DNA from: Phoronis australis | Lineage: Eukaryota; Phoronida; Phoronidae | Direction: 5' to 3' | NCBI GenBank assembly: GCA_002633005.1 | Contig: NMRA01000235.1 | Location: forward strand, 409,806 to 473,805 | Length of the DNA: 64,000 bases | Shown: in pieces, positions 1 through 12,915 of the stretch | Layout of the letters: each line of letters opens with the position of its first letter | How positions within the stretch are numbered: the stretch's first letter is position 1 | Translations under genes and position numbers: made by a program | The notes under the pieces: generated by a model | Seen by the model: only the letters and a program-made list of their open reading frames with translations | What the model was told of the DNA's origin: nothing | Databases searched by the model: none

Positions 1-1183
1 ACGACTCCGTTTCCGTCGTCTGCTTCACTGTGCAATGAAGAAAATTACATAATGTTTTACAGAAAATGGAACCTGAGTGACGATGAAAAAACAGAAGCTG
101 CTGGTAAGATGTGAATTTTAATAGAAGCCTTAGTGAATCACTCAGAAGCTCATAATTCTCTCTTTGTCAAACCTTAACTTAAAACGATTTCCAAAGATAT
201 CCCGTCATTATTGCCAACACGAAAAACGGATTTGGTCGTTTGGGCAATTGAAGACTATGTTAAATACAACAAATTTGTTACGAATTGATGGCACAAAATA
301 AAAAAAAATGTAATAAGCATTGCAAAAATAAGTAGGTTTCGCGCGCAAACGCTGTGGACCATAAACAAGTAGGTCTCTTAGTAAGTTAGTAGGAGTGAAA
401 GCTTGGTGGTGTAGTGAGTTCGAGTCTGTGGTATATCCAACTTTTCTTGTTTGGCACGTTCTCCGTGTTTTTCTGCCTTTTTTCTTGGGCAAACCCCCGT
501 CCCGACCTCCCCCCGCTCGGTGCTATGCGCATCTGCAATCGTGGTTTGCGCCAATGCTTACAGACAAAATGTTGGCCCCCCTTGTGATATCCTAGATCAG
601 CCACTGTTCTGCATCTGCGTTTTGACAGCTCACATTAAACACTTATGTCAAATAAAATGTTCTTTCCGAAGTAGAAATCGCTAACATGTTCGATGGTTTG
701 GAAACTATTAAAAAATATCGCACTTTTTCGACGAAGAATTACCCACAATAACATTTCTTTTGAAGATCATCATTATTAAATCATTGTTAGGGAAAGGATA
801 ATTTAGATTCATGCATGTCGATCACGCTGTCGGGTGAAGATTTATGACGAACGGTTACAGTGCAGGTACTAGCAATCAGTGCCATCTTGGAACACAACGC
901 ATTATCCGTTATAGGCTACGACGGCAACGAAGCAAGATCCACATTAACAAGGTGTATTCAGGACTGCACTGTTGCCTGGTTACCGTGGGAACGGTTTTGC
1001 ATTTGGCCGTGACACCCAGAGTATTTCAGGCTAATCCAATGTGCATCACAAAGTGCCGGTTGCGTTGCTATTCCTCATTTTATTTCTTTCATGAACGTCT
1101 GCTCCATGTTATCTCAAATTAAGTCAACTCTAGGGTCATCGATTTTGAAAAAATGCACTTACATACATCCTGGTGGGATATGT
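1..1183. other. Non-coding DNA, no gene seen
   Basis: No convincing exon is visible on either strand. Open stretches here are short, lack splice context and have no recognisable domain. The only recognisable content is a dispersed repeat fragment at about 527-605, listed separately. Confidence 0.6.
527..605 (+). repeat. Dispersed repeat fragment, second copy at 16837-16920
   Basis: The stretch shares the order GCATCTGCAATC, TTTGC, ATGTTGG, a C-run and TAGATC with 16837-16920, and with that block's duplicate at 19556-19639. Similarity is obvious by eye but imperfect, as expected of an old transposon or SINE remnant. The family is not identified. Confidence 0.55.
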
Positions 1184-1583
1184 TCAAAGTTTTTATTTGA
1201 AAAGAAAAGGGAACTATTATATCACCATGAATATTGTGGCCCAAAATAGCCCATTACTGGCTCAAAAAAGGTACAGCTAGTGAGCTGTTCAAAAACGGCT
1301 TGAAAGAACGGGAAAAATATAAAGGTTGTCCATGTTTATGTACAGACAATGACCTCTCCATCAGACGACAGTTTTCGAATTTTCAAAAGGTTTCCATTGA
1401 CCCTCACTGGAGTGCAGCTGATTTCCATTAATGTTATTCGTATGTTTGCTGTCTAATTAAGATAGTAAAAAGTAAAAAAGGGTTTTTGTTTATTTCCAAG
1501 CAACAGCCGATGGGAAAGATATAACTTCGCGTACTTTATGCTACCTGACTAGGTGCAGTATGCGACTGTATCGCATAAGCCTC
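1184..1583 (+). repeat. Dispersed repeat R2, copy 1
   Basis: Its right part (about 1490-1583) aligns with about 41850-41945: both hold a CAAGCAAC core, a TACTTTA core, GCAGTATGC, CTGTATC and TAAAGG in the same order. The left part shares AAAGAACGGGAAA with about 41595. It is probably a decayed transposable element; no coding remnant could be identified. Confidence 0.5.
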
Positions 1584-2354
1584 TTAAAGGAGCATGCCAC
1601 CCAAAAAACAACCTAATTTTATCAATTTAGATCGAGTAGTTCTACTCAATAACGGCACGTACGGTTGCGTTTCCTGACACCTGACGGCAGACGGAGATGT
1701 TGAAATTATCCAATGACGTCATTGATTTCACACGCCGTCTGTTGAGCAGTTCACAACACGGATTACTGGTGTCAGTTTATCACTTTAAGTCATCGTTTAA
1801 CACCAATAAATCATCAAACTTCGATGTACAACCGTTAAAAATAGACCGAATTCTTATAAAAACGTATTGTTTTATTTTTCTGTTACGGATTTATTGGTAT
1901 TTGAACACACCGTAGCTTACAAAGTTCGGCTGGCAGATGGGGTCTTTTTGGAGATAAATTCGAAGTATTTTTCCGTCAGATACAGACAAGAAAACCTATA
2001 TCTGTGTTGTTTAGACTTGTGATTTTTTGAGTTCTAAACACACACAACGCTTGTTATCTCGGCCAGTGGCTCGGAACCTGATCAGGCCCGTCGCGGCTGA
2101 AGACATCACGGACATAAACCAGCCAAAGTTGGAAACTAAACTTCGAGTCAAGAAAATACTATACTAGTGAGCCAAAGAAGTAATGTGCACGTAATTATGT
2201 TGGTGAATTATCCACGAAACTGCAACTGAAATCTACTTACTCGTCGGGGGCCGTGAATTCAGGTCCCGCTTTGGCCACAGAACCGTCAGGACAGAAATTG
2301 TACATTGACTATCATTATTTGAATACTGTAAATGTAAATAAAGATTTCCCTAAC
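1584..2354 (+). repeat. Dispersed repeat R1, copy 1 (inverted partner at 21335-22002)
   Basis: The reverse complement of 21335-22002 matches this stretch over most of its length. Shared landmarks in order are ATCGAGTAGTTC, GACGGCAGACGGAGATGTT, a CACAACACG core, GGCCAGTGGCTCGGAACC, CCAGCCAAAGTTGGAAACTA, and AAAGATT-CCCTAAC at the right end. The two copies differ by substitutions and indels (about 771 versus 668 bp), so they are an old interspersed family. No open frame is preserved. Confidence 0.8.
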
Positions 2355-3439
2355 ACCTGGCCGTGGGATGGAAATCGAGTTGTTTCACAACAGTTTCTGC
2401 CTGCATACACTGAATTAGCATGAGCTCACATGGCTTCGGTGTCCGGTCAATTAGTTCTTTTGCACATAAAGTCGGTAACGCAGTGATTTATTCATTGCTG
2501 GCTTCTCATTTGCACTCACGAACACTCCAAAGGCACTAAAATTGCATCTAATGAGACTGACTTTGTTGATCAGGTTTATATAAGTATTGGTTATGGTGAG
2601 AATAACTCATTTTGAAACAGAACGCTCTGTAATAAACGTCAACATTGGAACTCGCAATCCCGACTTAGACAAGAGCTTATCCGACGACTAGACTTCGCAG
2701 GTGGATCGTTAAGTTTCACAGGCTATCAGTTCGAACCGGAATCATGCGCGCACTCAGGGGAGGGGGACTCAGAGGGCTCAAATGAGCCCCCTTTGGCAAA
2801 GTGGGCAAAAAGGTCCGCCCCGAGAGACCAAAAAGTCCGAGAAAATGGAACAATAGTTAAGTAAATAAGCCAAACGAGCAAATCACACAGTTGTGCTCTT
2901 TTTTTCGGTTCGCACGCTCTTTTGTTAGCAAAAAGGACACCACGCCGGAAATTCGAGCCCCCCCAAATTGAAGGCTGGGTGGGCGCATGGGAATATAGTG
3001 ATGAAAAAATACTAGAGAGGCGCCGTGAACAAGCTCAGGCAACGTAGCGTATGAATAGCTATTCGGTAAGCCAGCAATCGTCAGAGTCACTGTCGACGAC
3101 TGCAGGTCACAGACACGGAGACGTTTCACGGCCTCATACTTGCTATTTAGAGCATACTTTTCATTGTTCACTATCGCGAGCTACTTCTTAAGCATTTTGG
3201 GCTCTGGAGAAAGTAGAAAAAAACGATATATCCGCTTTCCTCGCAGCTGTATAGTTCAGACAAGCGGGAACGGTGCACCGCAACATAGCAGAATTCACTC
3301 TGCAATTGAACCACTGAAGTCGCTGCGTCGTTTCTCACCTTCCTCACAGTTTAACGCGACACCTCTCGGCAAGATAAAGGAGTCGACCGTATGCGAGGCG
3401 ATGTGGATATAGACCGATTAAGACAGTAAAAAAGACTAA
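2355..3439. other. Non-coding DNA, no gene seen
   Basis: A C/G-rich patch near 2750-2960 stands out in base composition, with runs of G and C and a low-complexity purine stretch. It gives no recognisable protein on either strand. The minus-strand open stretch at 2857-3171 has no domain signature or splice context. Confidence 0.5.
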
Positions 3440-3630
3440 TTAAATTGGGTGGCATTCTCTTTTAAACGGCCTTCATTAATTTTTGCGAACACGTTTGATG
3501 GTGATCAAATCAGACGACGTCAATTTTTGAATATTTTGACTACTGCAGGTCTCCTAGAGGCAGTTTCTAAAACCAGATTTCTTAAGTGAAATTTCATTAA
3601 ATTTGGCCGAAGCGTTTCCACGCATGTTTA
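3440..3630 (+). repeat. Dispersed repeat R3, copy 1
   Basis: It matches about 41940-42115 in the same orientation. Common landmarks are ATGGT-ATCAAATCAG, GGCAGTTTCTAAAA, AGATTTCTT, GTGAAATTTC and AACG/AGCGTTT. At 41.5-42.1 kb R2 and R3 are contiguous, so the two may be parts of one element that are separated here. Confidence 0.65.
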
Positions 3631-6600
3631 AGAACGAGTTTAACCTGTGCTGCCACACCAGTGACAGTTTAACCTGTGCCAACAACTGGAAAGTACTTTA
3701 AGATAGTTAAACTCAAAGTTTGAGGCTACATGCAACGGTCACGGGAGTTCGTATTTCGATGGAACACACGTTCAAGAGTAATTATAAGATTTGACATTTT
3801 GGGCCATCGTTGTTTCAGAACTGGGCATTTAAGTTGTTTACCACACCACGTCACGTTCAGTCGCCAAGGCACATTGAAGTAATGACGTCATTGCAACCAA
3901 CGAATCAGACTTTGAAACAAAAAGGCTCATGTTTTGAATACCAGAATGCAACTTGTAGCGGATTTAAACTGAGTGGGAAATGTAAGTTCTGAGACTCAAT
4001 AAAAAGAAGATGGTGACAAGGGTAAGGTACATGTACATGGTAACAACGCCCGGATACTGATGATCCTAAGTACATGTACGTCACTTATTGGACATTATGA
4101 CAATAGCCTATAAACTAACAACCACGTAAGGTTACTGGAAAGACAGACAACGCAAAAACGAAAACAAATTTTACCATTTGTCTAGCAATATAGATCTAAT
4201 AACTGTTGATGGCTATTGCAATGTTACCTATGCATACTGGAGTCGCGACTCTGAATCGAGCCCGCGGTAACCCGGTTGTCTGTACCAAGTGCTAATCATC
4301 AGTTCCTGCAGGAACATGAAGCTCCAGCACAAAACGGGTTTATTTGGTGCTGTTTCATCAAGCTGAAACAAGGTTCACACAGCCACTGTTATCTGTAAAC
4401 AATGCAAAAAAAAAAACATTGATAGACAATGGGACGTGCGAGGCGAGTGTCGGGTCGTATCCTCGACATGTCGATATTTGTTTCGACGACGAGGTGACGA
4501 GTACTACGACCACTGAAGTGTGAAATTAAGCGGTCTGTTAAAGTTAGGAAACAGCGAGTCCTAGTCAGTATAACACTGAATCGCAAACAACGTTGGAATT
4601 TTGTGCGGTAAAATTTAATGTCACCAGGAAGAGATAAAGTGACACTGAATAGTTAGGCTGCGGCCGCGGCCAATTTGCACCCCCAAAATATTGAAATTTT
4701 GGGGTAGGCCAAGTTTGGGGGCATTTTGTAGGTGGGCATTGCACGTACATGTAGGCTCAGTGAATGTGGTTTGTTTGTATTTGTGAACATGCTGTGAACA
4801 AAAAAGGCCACTTTCTTGGCTATAGCTGCACTCTTCTTCAAGATGGCGGCCCCGGCTGCAATTGTGCATTGTTGGGTAGCGACCGAGAAATTGGCTGTGA
4901 TTTTAGGTAGCCCTCAAACAAGCAAGAATTGCCAAAAAATAGCTGGTTGACAGTACTTTTGGACCACATTTTCGGAATCGGTAGGAAATTTGCTTTCAGA
5001 CACTAATGTCGGCTTTAGTTGTGCATCGGCAGGGAAGTGGGTGAAAAGTGCCGATTTTGCATTTTTTGCCCTTATTTTTCTTGTCTAGCTTGGTTTTCAG
5101 TGGGAATGAAATGGTCAAAAATACAAGAAAGAATAAAGTTCCTGTGCTCATCTGCTGGGCTTTTTATGTGAAATAATTTAAAACATGCCTTTCGTTGCAT
5201 CCTGTTTTTGACAGAGTGAAGAAAAGGTGACAAATCAAGTGATGTGTGTTTTGCTGGGCAAAACCCAGTGAGAACTGTTCTGTGCCTCCTAATCACTGCT
5301 GAATATCTCCTCCTGACGTCACACGTATCACACTTGCACTGCACATCTAACATTGACTCAAACACTCCGATATTGCGACCGTATGAAGAAATGTACTTGC
5401 AAAAATGCCACATTGAATTTACACATATCTTCTTGGATAGCAAACGCTTCAAACATTACATTTTGTTCTTTCGGAGTTTTGAGGCTTTACTATTTGCTTC
5501 ACACTCCGTCATTTTCCATTTTTCAGCTAGCGGTGCATGGACTACGGTATGTATTCCATTGACTCAATGGCTTGTGTTCTGTTGATATGACGTTATTAGT
5601 GTAAAACTCTGTGAGCATAAGATGAGTATTCGTTCAGACGCACTGATATCAGGTAAGACCGTTCTTGTTTCCATGAATACCTCAGAATTTTTGTAAATAC
5701 CATCACTGTATTTCCCCCACACTGGGTATTCCTGCTGATTTATGGCCGCATTCAGCTGATGCATTCACTAAGCTGTATTTGATTGACCGTAATACTGGCT
5801 GGCTGGCTAACTACGAAGATAAAAATCTTAGCTTCAATTTATTGCAGTTAAATTCTTTAATTCCAATAGAATTACTAATTGTCGCTACTTTTGACCTTCG
5901 CTGCCACGGCTGGCAAGCGAATTCGACATCCGGGGGATAAAAACAGACGTTGTGAATGACATTTAATTATGTGTCCTTTAAAAACCCTGCAATATTTACA
6001 TAATGGCTACTTTAAGTAATTATCAAGCACTATTTGTTAGTTAGCTTTCGTACTCATAAAACAAGTGTTCATACAAATTATTCATGTCGTAAATCACCCC
6101 GACCTTGGTTGGCCATCGAAGCCGAGACTCTAGAAATGTAATAGAACCAACCCCACTGCATTTACGTACAGGTGATATTAATTTATTAGAATGCACTGTT
6201 TCATTCATTAACTCTCTGATTTAACAGAAATCTACTTTTTGTTGCCCGGTTCCCACGGAGAGCGTTGAAAAAATAGTTCGCCATTCAACCTCATTCATGA
6301 TTGCGCACTCCTAGCTCATGGTCAATACTAAACCCCGGGCTAGTGCACTCGCTCGGTTTTTGCGATGTCATTTTGACGTTGTAAAAACAGTTAAAGTGTA
6401 AAATGCCAATTTATAAACGATGAAAATAATTAGGTCAGATTTAAGTAGCTCTCTAATTACTAAGTATTTCAAAATTTGTATCCTTGATATTGATCTGATC
6501 TATCTCAATCCTTCTGAACTCTCAGGGAGAATACAACGTGTGGAATTATTGTTACCAAACATTTAATAATCCGAGCACATAATTCTGTAATAAAACTAAA

Positions 6601-8559
6601 TTGAGAAATAGCCCCCCGAGATTACCTGAATTCAAAAAGTCCAAGAAGTGCAAAAATTCCAAAAATGTAACGAGACTGAATTTCTATTCAAAGGCGAGGC
6701 TCCAAATCGCGTCACAAGAGTGGCGAATACATCATCACTGAGAAGATGAATTTTTATCACGTGATATAATTATGAAAGTTGAACACAAATCAATACAAAT
6801 TTCAAAACGTGCATGTTCTAGAAATAGATATCAGGAACAGTTATTAATAGACCAAATACCTAAATGTGAACCACACAAGTCGAAAAAGAGTCAAATTGCA
6901 GTGTGGATTCAAGAAATGAAAATTAAGTTTAGAAATTTACAAACCCAGATACTACTGTTAGAAGTAATGCCCCGTGGATGGAAGAAGGGGAAACAAATTC
7001 AAAATATTTTTTAAAACTTGGAAAACGTAACCAGGGTAAAACATATTATATTAATAAATGACATAATATCTTATTATACAAAGAACTATCTTCATGAAAA
7101 AGTCATATTCTTAATTTTAGGAAAGCATACATATACAGTATGTCAGTTTAAAGTGCTTCTGTATTCAGAAAACCCTTGTTGCCTTTACAATTGGTCCTAA
7201 ATATATTCAACGGATAAAAACAATATATGCAATCATGTTGTGGCTCAAATTGTGTTCAAGACAACGAAATTACTTGTGTTTATTTCAATGTCAAGAGAGG
7301 CTTTCGTCATGGGGACACCTTGAGTAGTGCAGTGGTGATGCTACACGCAGCGTTGTGTTTTACATGCTGTAAATGGTCGACACCTGCGACGGGTAGATGC
7401 TCAGATGTTTTGTTTTGAATTTCGAATATTTGAACAGAAAACCCCAGAAGCAGGGGTAAAAGGAGAGTTGAATAAATTAAAAATACATTCCAATTTATTA
7501 TTGTGGTCGTAAATTACAAGCAGTGATGACGGAAAAGAATTTACATAAAAATATTGTAGAACTTTCAAAATTTTCGGAAAAACCAGGGAACTTACAATAA
7601 GCCACTAATTGTGATTGAGAACTTGAGTCTAGAGAAGGTTTCAGAGCCCAGACAGCCCGCTCAAAGTTGAGACTATTAGTGTGCGGCTTTTTGTATACCA
7701 AAAGAATGCGCGTAAGGACGAGTCTAATATGTTGGCGACGTAATGGAACACGCGTACAAGTAGAGTCAATAATAGGAAATCAATCCACTACAAACATGTG
7801 TGACGTCATCATCGGTATTGTATTTTAGACGCACGCGTGTTGCGTTCAGTAAAGAAAAAATAAATCAAGACAGCAGGTAGGTTTGAAAAAATTCCATCCA
7901 GCTATCATTAACACAGCTCTGAATCCAAGCATGGTTGTACGTCTATAGGTTGAAATGTAGACTTAAATGTTACATGTACATGCAATACCGTCAATGAACT
8001 TTAAACAGGCCTACTATTCTATACACCTCGAACGCACAGTCGCATCAAGAATTTCATTTGTAGAAACGAAAGCCAAGTATACGAATGGTTCTTTTTTCCA
8101 GGCAGTCCCAAATAGGACCCTTGTAGTTGATACTCCAATTTTAAAACGGGTTTTAAAAGTTTCCTTTTTTTCAAAACCAAACACCATTTGAATACTCCAG
8201 TGTTTTCAATGCCTCGACGTCTGACTTGTGTGACTTAATTTAGATTTTGATGAGTTATTGTCACGAAAAAGTGGCAATAAAACAAAATACAACAAACTTG
8301 AAAAAAATACTAAAATAAAATGCCATGGAGAGTAAAATATTACAGAGGTTTCGCAAAGCAACGTGATACTTGAGGTCAATCGGCATGCGCACATGATATT
8401 GTGCGCGTGCCGATTCATTTTATAGTAATACAATTAGATTAGCAGCAGCTTTATGAAACGTGATACTAAACGTGAACTGAATAAGTGAGCTCTGGGTGTC
8501 CAGTTATAGTAATGTTTGTCATCTGGATAAAAATAAATGTTGAATGTGGAAAGAAAACT
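3631..8559. other. Non-coding DNA, no supported gene
   Basis: I see no exon with both splice signals and recognisable protein similarity. The stretch is AT-rich. A GC-rich pocket at about 4655-4860 contains the AAGATGGCGGC motif described separately. The remaining open frames are short and mutually overlapping. Confidence 0.45.
4840..4906 (+). promoter_or_regulatory. AAGATGGCGGC motif, possible promoter and first exon
   Basis: AAGATGGCGGC lies at 4840-4850 in a local GC-rich patch. In animals this sequence is a YY1-type site often found just downstream of housekeeping transcription starts and overlapping the start codon. The ATG at 4843 opens a frame beginning MAAPAAIVHCW and reaches a possible phase-1 donor (TTTTAG|GTAG) at 4906; without splicing it stops about 30 codons in. 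There is no downstream exon I can link to it, so a chance match is quite possible. Confidence 0.3.
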
Positions 8560-8589
8560 CGTTTCTACGAACTTTTGCGAAAAACGGCC

Positions 8590-9564
8590 AACCCTTAGAA
8601 CTCTTGGAACTTTGGGGAGATCATTTTTGTAGTGTATTGAACAACCCCGCGCCCTTCGATCCCCCCAATCCAGAAGAAGCAGTAGACTATTTAGACATAT
8701 AGACCTCCAAGGCCAGTAGAGCTGAAATACAAAGCGCCATTAAAGTTATGAAAACTGGAAAGGCACCGGGCCTGGACAACATACCACCAGAAGCTATTCG
8801 CGATGGAGGCCACCTCTCAGTCACCATCCTACACAACCTTCTGAACAAGATAGAGAGTGATGAAGCCCTACCCGAGGACTGGAAGAAAGGACTTTTAATA
8901 AAGTTGCCAAAGAAAGGAAACCTTTAATCACTAAGACTTGGCGAGATATGACTCTCCTCTCTATTCCTAGCAAAATCTTCACTAGGGTCCCGTTAACCAG
9001 AATTAAAGACGCCTCAGACACCAGACTTCGGGATGAACAGGTAGAATTTCGTCAAGAGCGCTCATGTAGAGACCAGATTGCAACTCTCTCGGAATCATGT
9101 TCGAACAATCAATTGAGTGGAATTACTTCCTCTACATGGATTTTATAGACTTTCCTAAGGCTTTTGATAGTATTGATCAAAACGCTACCTGGAAGATTCA
9201 AAGGCACTATGGTATACCCGTGGAACTTGTCACACTAATTACAAAACTTCATGAACATTTACATGGCAGGTGTTGCATGAAGGACAGCTGACTCAACCGT
9301 TCCCTGTTAATTCAGGAGTCAGAAAAGAGTACCTTCTCTCTCCTTCGCTGTTCCTAGTATTACTGGACTGGGTTACCAGAGTTGTTTTTTTCGGGACATG
9401 CAGCAGGAATCCAATGGAATTTACGAAACTATTAAATGACCTGAAGTAAGCAGATGACTTATGTCTTCTGTCACACCGCTTCCAAGATTTATGGACAGCC
9501 ACACTGTCAGAGACTGCTCAACGAGTAGGTCTGTCCATCAACACGGAGTGGACTAAGTCACTGC

Positions 9565-9604
<40 letters not shown>

Positions 9605-10206
9605 GCAGTGACTTATATATATATACATATATAAACTAGATAATGTTTTACTGGACGGTGAAGAGATTGAAAATGTCTCAGAATTCACTTCTCTGTGGAG
9701 TGTCGTTCGCACAAGTGGGAGAATTGTAAAGGCCATTAATAGCACGCATCAAGAAAACTCGTCAAGCACACGCTATGCTAAAGCATGTATGACGCTCAAA
9801 GACATAATCACTCAGGTCAAAGTTAAGAATCTTCAACTTTAATGTGATGTCTGTTCTTCTTTACGGTCCAGAGACGTGGGGACTAACAACAACAATGGAT
9901 AACAGAGTCCAGGTCTTTGTAAACAGGTGAAGAGATTTGGCGAAAAACTCGGCATCAGGGGTAAAGCGGTGGAAATGGACACACCCTCAGGAAACCTGAC
10001 GAAAGCATCACAAAACAAGCCCTGTCCTGGAACCCGCAGGGAAGTTGTCGACGAGGCAGAGCAATCCAAACGTGGAGGAGAACAATGGAAGCGGAACTTC
10101 GTGAAACCGGATACAACATGCAGCAAATAAGACAGATAGCGAACAACAGGATTCGATGGCGTTCGGTCATAGAACCTTATCCTCCACAGGGTGGTGAGGT
10201 TTTAAG
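8590..10206 (+). pseudogene. Truncated non-LTR retrotransposon (LINE) reverse-transcriptase pseudogene
   Basis: Conceptual translation across several frames gives reverse-transcriptase landmarks in the right order: GKAPGLDNIPPEAI near 8760-8800, FYLMDF-like MDFIDFPKAFDSID near 9136-9177, VNSGVRKEYLLSP near 9308-9345, and ADDLCLL at 9450-9470. A tail resembling LINE C-termini (NRIRWRSVIEPYPPQ) follows near 10146-10190. The endonuclease half is absent, and stops and frameshifts are frequent. In the catalytic box the codon expected to encode Tyr of YADD is TAA (9447-9449). An expanded AT microsatellite interrupts the frame at 9565-9604. It is dead; the clade (RTE-like or CR1-like) is not settled. 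Confidence 0.85.
9555..9614. repeat. (TA)n microsatellite inside a perfect palindrome
   Basis: AAGTCACTGCG, an alternating TA run, and CGCAGTGACTT form one perfect 60-bp inverted repeat inside the LINE pseudogene. A further short TA run follows to about 9634. It can extrude as a cruciform or hairpin, and the run length is likely unstable. Confidence 0.9.
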
Positions 10207-12753
10207 CTTGAACATGTTTTGCGTTTAAAACAGCAATGAGAACATAATTAATTACTGAACATGCATAGTATAGGAACAGGTGGATAAAAATTGGCAACAT
10301 TTCATTACCAGCAATATTGAAACCGTGAACTGCGCATGCGCGAAAATCACTCGGTTAGCCCCCTTCAGGATACATGGCATTCGCAGAAAACACAGCGTGA
10401 GGGTCTTATTTGTGAATGAATCACATTTGCCGATAGCACATAACATAGATAAGTATTTTGTTAAAGACGTGGCCAAGTTTCAGCAAAATTGGAAAAAAAA
10501 ATATGTTTAACATGGTATGGCCAAAGTTTTGGCTTATTTTGTCGCTTCGATCAGTGGAATCGCCGCTAAAAACCCGAAAGTGCATGTGAGAAAACGATAA
10601 TTTTCGACCAAACTTTTCATGTGCGGTTAGTTGCCGATAGACCCAACAGATGTCAGTATAATCAAGATTGAAATGTAGGAGTTTGAAGAAAATTGAACAA
10701 AATTTTGTATTTAACATGGGGTCGCCAAAAAATGCCAACTTTGGCCTTTTGATATCAGTTTATCATCATAGACTACCATTAGTGGGTCTAGTTAATTCGA
10801 AGTTTTTGGTTAAATCACTGATAATATTCACACCTGTATAGTAATAAACGTTTTCTCTATATATAGCAGTTTGATTCCAATGCTATAAGTAGTGCGTACA
10901 CGGGGGAATTGGCCCTTGACCGGCCCGGCCCATAGTAGTATAGGAGCTAAAATTCAGCTCTAAACCAAAGTAGCAGTGTGCGGAAAACTCACCTGGGATG
11001 TTTACGATCCACTTCAGGGAAAAAACCTCGTTGTACCTAACAATAATTTGTTTCCGAGTACTTCGGGCATGGTTTAAAATTGAAAGGGGTCATTACAAGT
11101 TGAATTTATGAGAATTGTATTGTCGCATTGCGAACTGAAAACTAATTGAGGTAGTGCGAGATAAGGCAACGAGTAAGGACAGCTTTGATTTGCTTACGAG
11201 TGGTGGCTCATGATATTGGCCAGACATCTGTAATAATATGTTTTGTCTTTCCTTTTTAACGGAATATATTTGAACTTTGGTAATTTTGGGCTACAAAATG
11301 TAGACCAACCTTTCTGGTGCTTCTCTCCAGTGAGACACGCGGACAGTGAAGCGCTAACTGGTCCATAAGCGATGACCTAGTTTACGCAGAGAACCTGGCG
11401 GATGACCTAGTTTACGAATTGCTGGTAATGTGCAATCTCGAAAGTAATTTCGGTTAAATTCGACTACGTATTTCAAATTGAACAAATGGCAATTTACAGG
11501 TTACATGCATTCAAAATGGCGGAGACTCCGGCAGGACGCATTGGTTCCAATCTGACAAATCAAGATCAAATCAAGAATAAAAGGCAGACAATATATTAGC
11601 CTCGGTATAAAGTTGTTTAAATGACATAAGAAGGTTTGCCATTTTCATGCATATTGCTAGATAAGCTGTATAGTAGTATCAGCTTTTGCAACAAATTTCG
11701 CCGGTTAACCACATATTGAATGATCTGAAATGTTTAGGTTATCCTGTAAAAATCCGTGGCTAAGCGAATTGAAAGTGATATCTTGGTAGTCATATCGATT
11801 GCATCTCCCGTTCGTAGTATTTAACATACGCCTTAAATCGTGGAGTTTCCAAACTTCATATTAAGAACTACATTTAGTTCTCTGTGTCACTCACAGTTAA
11901 ACTTGACCTGAAATCATACATTTTGTCAAGACTAGGTAAGCGTTAATTTGAGCCTTTAGGTAATTCAACCCATCTCGACTTTAGCAACGCCAAACCTTGC
12001 AAGCTTTTAAATGTGAACAGCGTTAGATGAAGTATGTATTTCATCAACAACTAACCACATTTTGCATCGACAATTCCCACAAACAACATGCCTATTCTCT
12101 GCCACGGACAGTTTGAATCTGCCATTCACTGAAGAGCAGACAAAATGATTACTGTACACTGTGCCGGGAACTAAACGATTTCTAACGTTGGTAGGTCTTG
12201 CCAAATTTATTCTCCTCATCGCAAAATATAGGGAAATCCAGACGAGCTCACTGCCCGCTCATCGGTGGAATTGATTAGCTCTGAGAACCATGAACTCGAC
12301 TAATGTGACAATTTGCAGATGGGGAAACAAACAAGTAACCCAGTCAGTAACAGAGGTGTGGACTCGAATAATGGGGCACATTTGGAGCGCGATTCTGTGA
12401 AAAATTCATCCTTTTGAAAAGCCGTGATCCACACAAACTCACAAACGGCACCATTTCGGGTAGAAACTGTCGTGAAATTGTTTCTCTTCTTAGCGTCACA
12501 TCCCGTATGCCTTACGTATGGTGATCCCAGGGTACCTGCTACGATAGGTTTCTCCTGCCCAGGCATCGATTGGACGTACTCCTAGTAATTGGCTATTGGC
12601 ATTCGATATTCGACCATGAGTTTTAAAACCTAGCATAGAGGATGAGAGCCGAGCTTTTACCATTGTTAACTTATACATTAAATTGCATGTACATTATGAG
12701 GTCACCTATAATTGTGTGAAGCTACTAATTCTGATTCAGATTCTACGTATAGC
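10207..12753. other. Non-coding DNA with a degenerate tandem duplication
   Basis: No gene is supported. Between 10429 and 10735 a block of about 205 bp appears twice in degraded form: GCCGATAG, a GAAAATTG/AAAATTGG core, TTTAACATGG and GCCAAA recur in order at 10429-10525 and 10633-10735. The rest shows no recognisable coding or repeat structure. Confidence 0.4.
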
Positions 12754-12915
12754 CAATGCTGTAGTGGTTAAATTAGTGTTAAGTACATGTAGGTGCCCAG
12801 AGACTACCATATTTCCTTGAGCACCAAACGTAACTTACGGTGCGTAGGCGCTACGTTCAAATGCCAAAAGGTGGTTGGCTGCGCGTACGTGCGCCCACGC
12901 CACACTACTGCACTG
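12754..12915 (-). mobile_element. hAT-type MITE, older copy
   Basis: This is the reverse complement of the element at 51264-51425; both share the internal block GCCAAAAGGTGGTTGGCTGCG. Termini are CAATGCTGTAGTGG on the left and the complement of CAGTGCAGTAGTG on the right. Flanks CGTATAGC (12746-12753) and CGTATACA (12916-12923) agree at six of eight positions, consistent with a mutated 8-bp target-site duplication. Confidence 0.75.

Noticed and set aside
390-430. tRNA-derived SINE head (GTTCGAGTC resembles a B box)
   Set aside because: No credible A box at the correct spacing and no cloverleaf could be drawn.
8590-10206. Active retrotransposon or host gene
   Set aside because: Multiple stops and frameshifts, missing endonuclease region and a stop in the YADD box.
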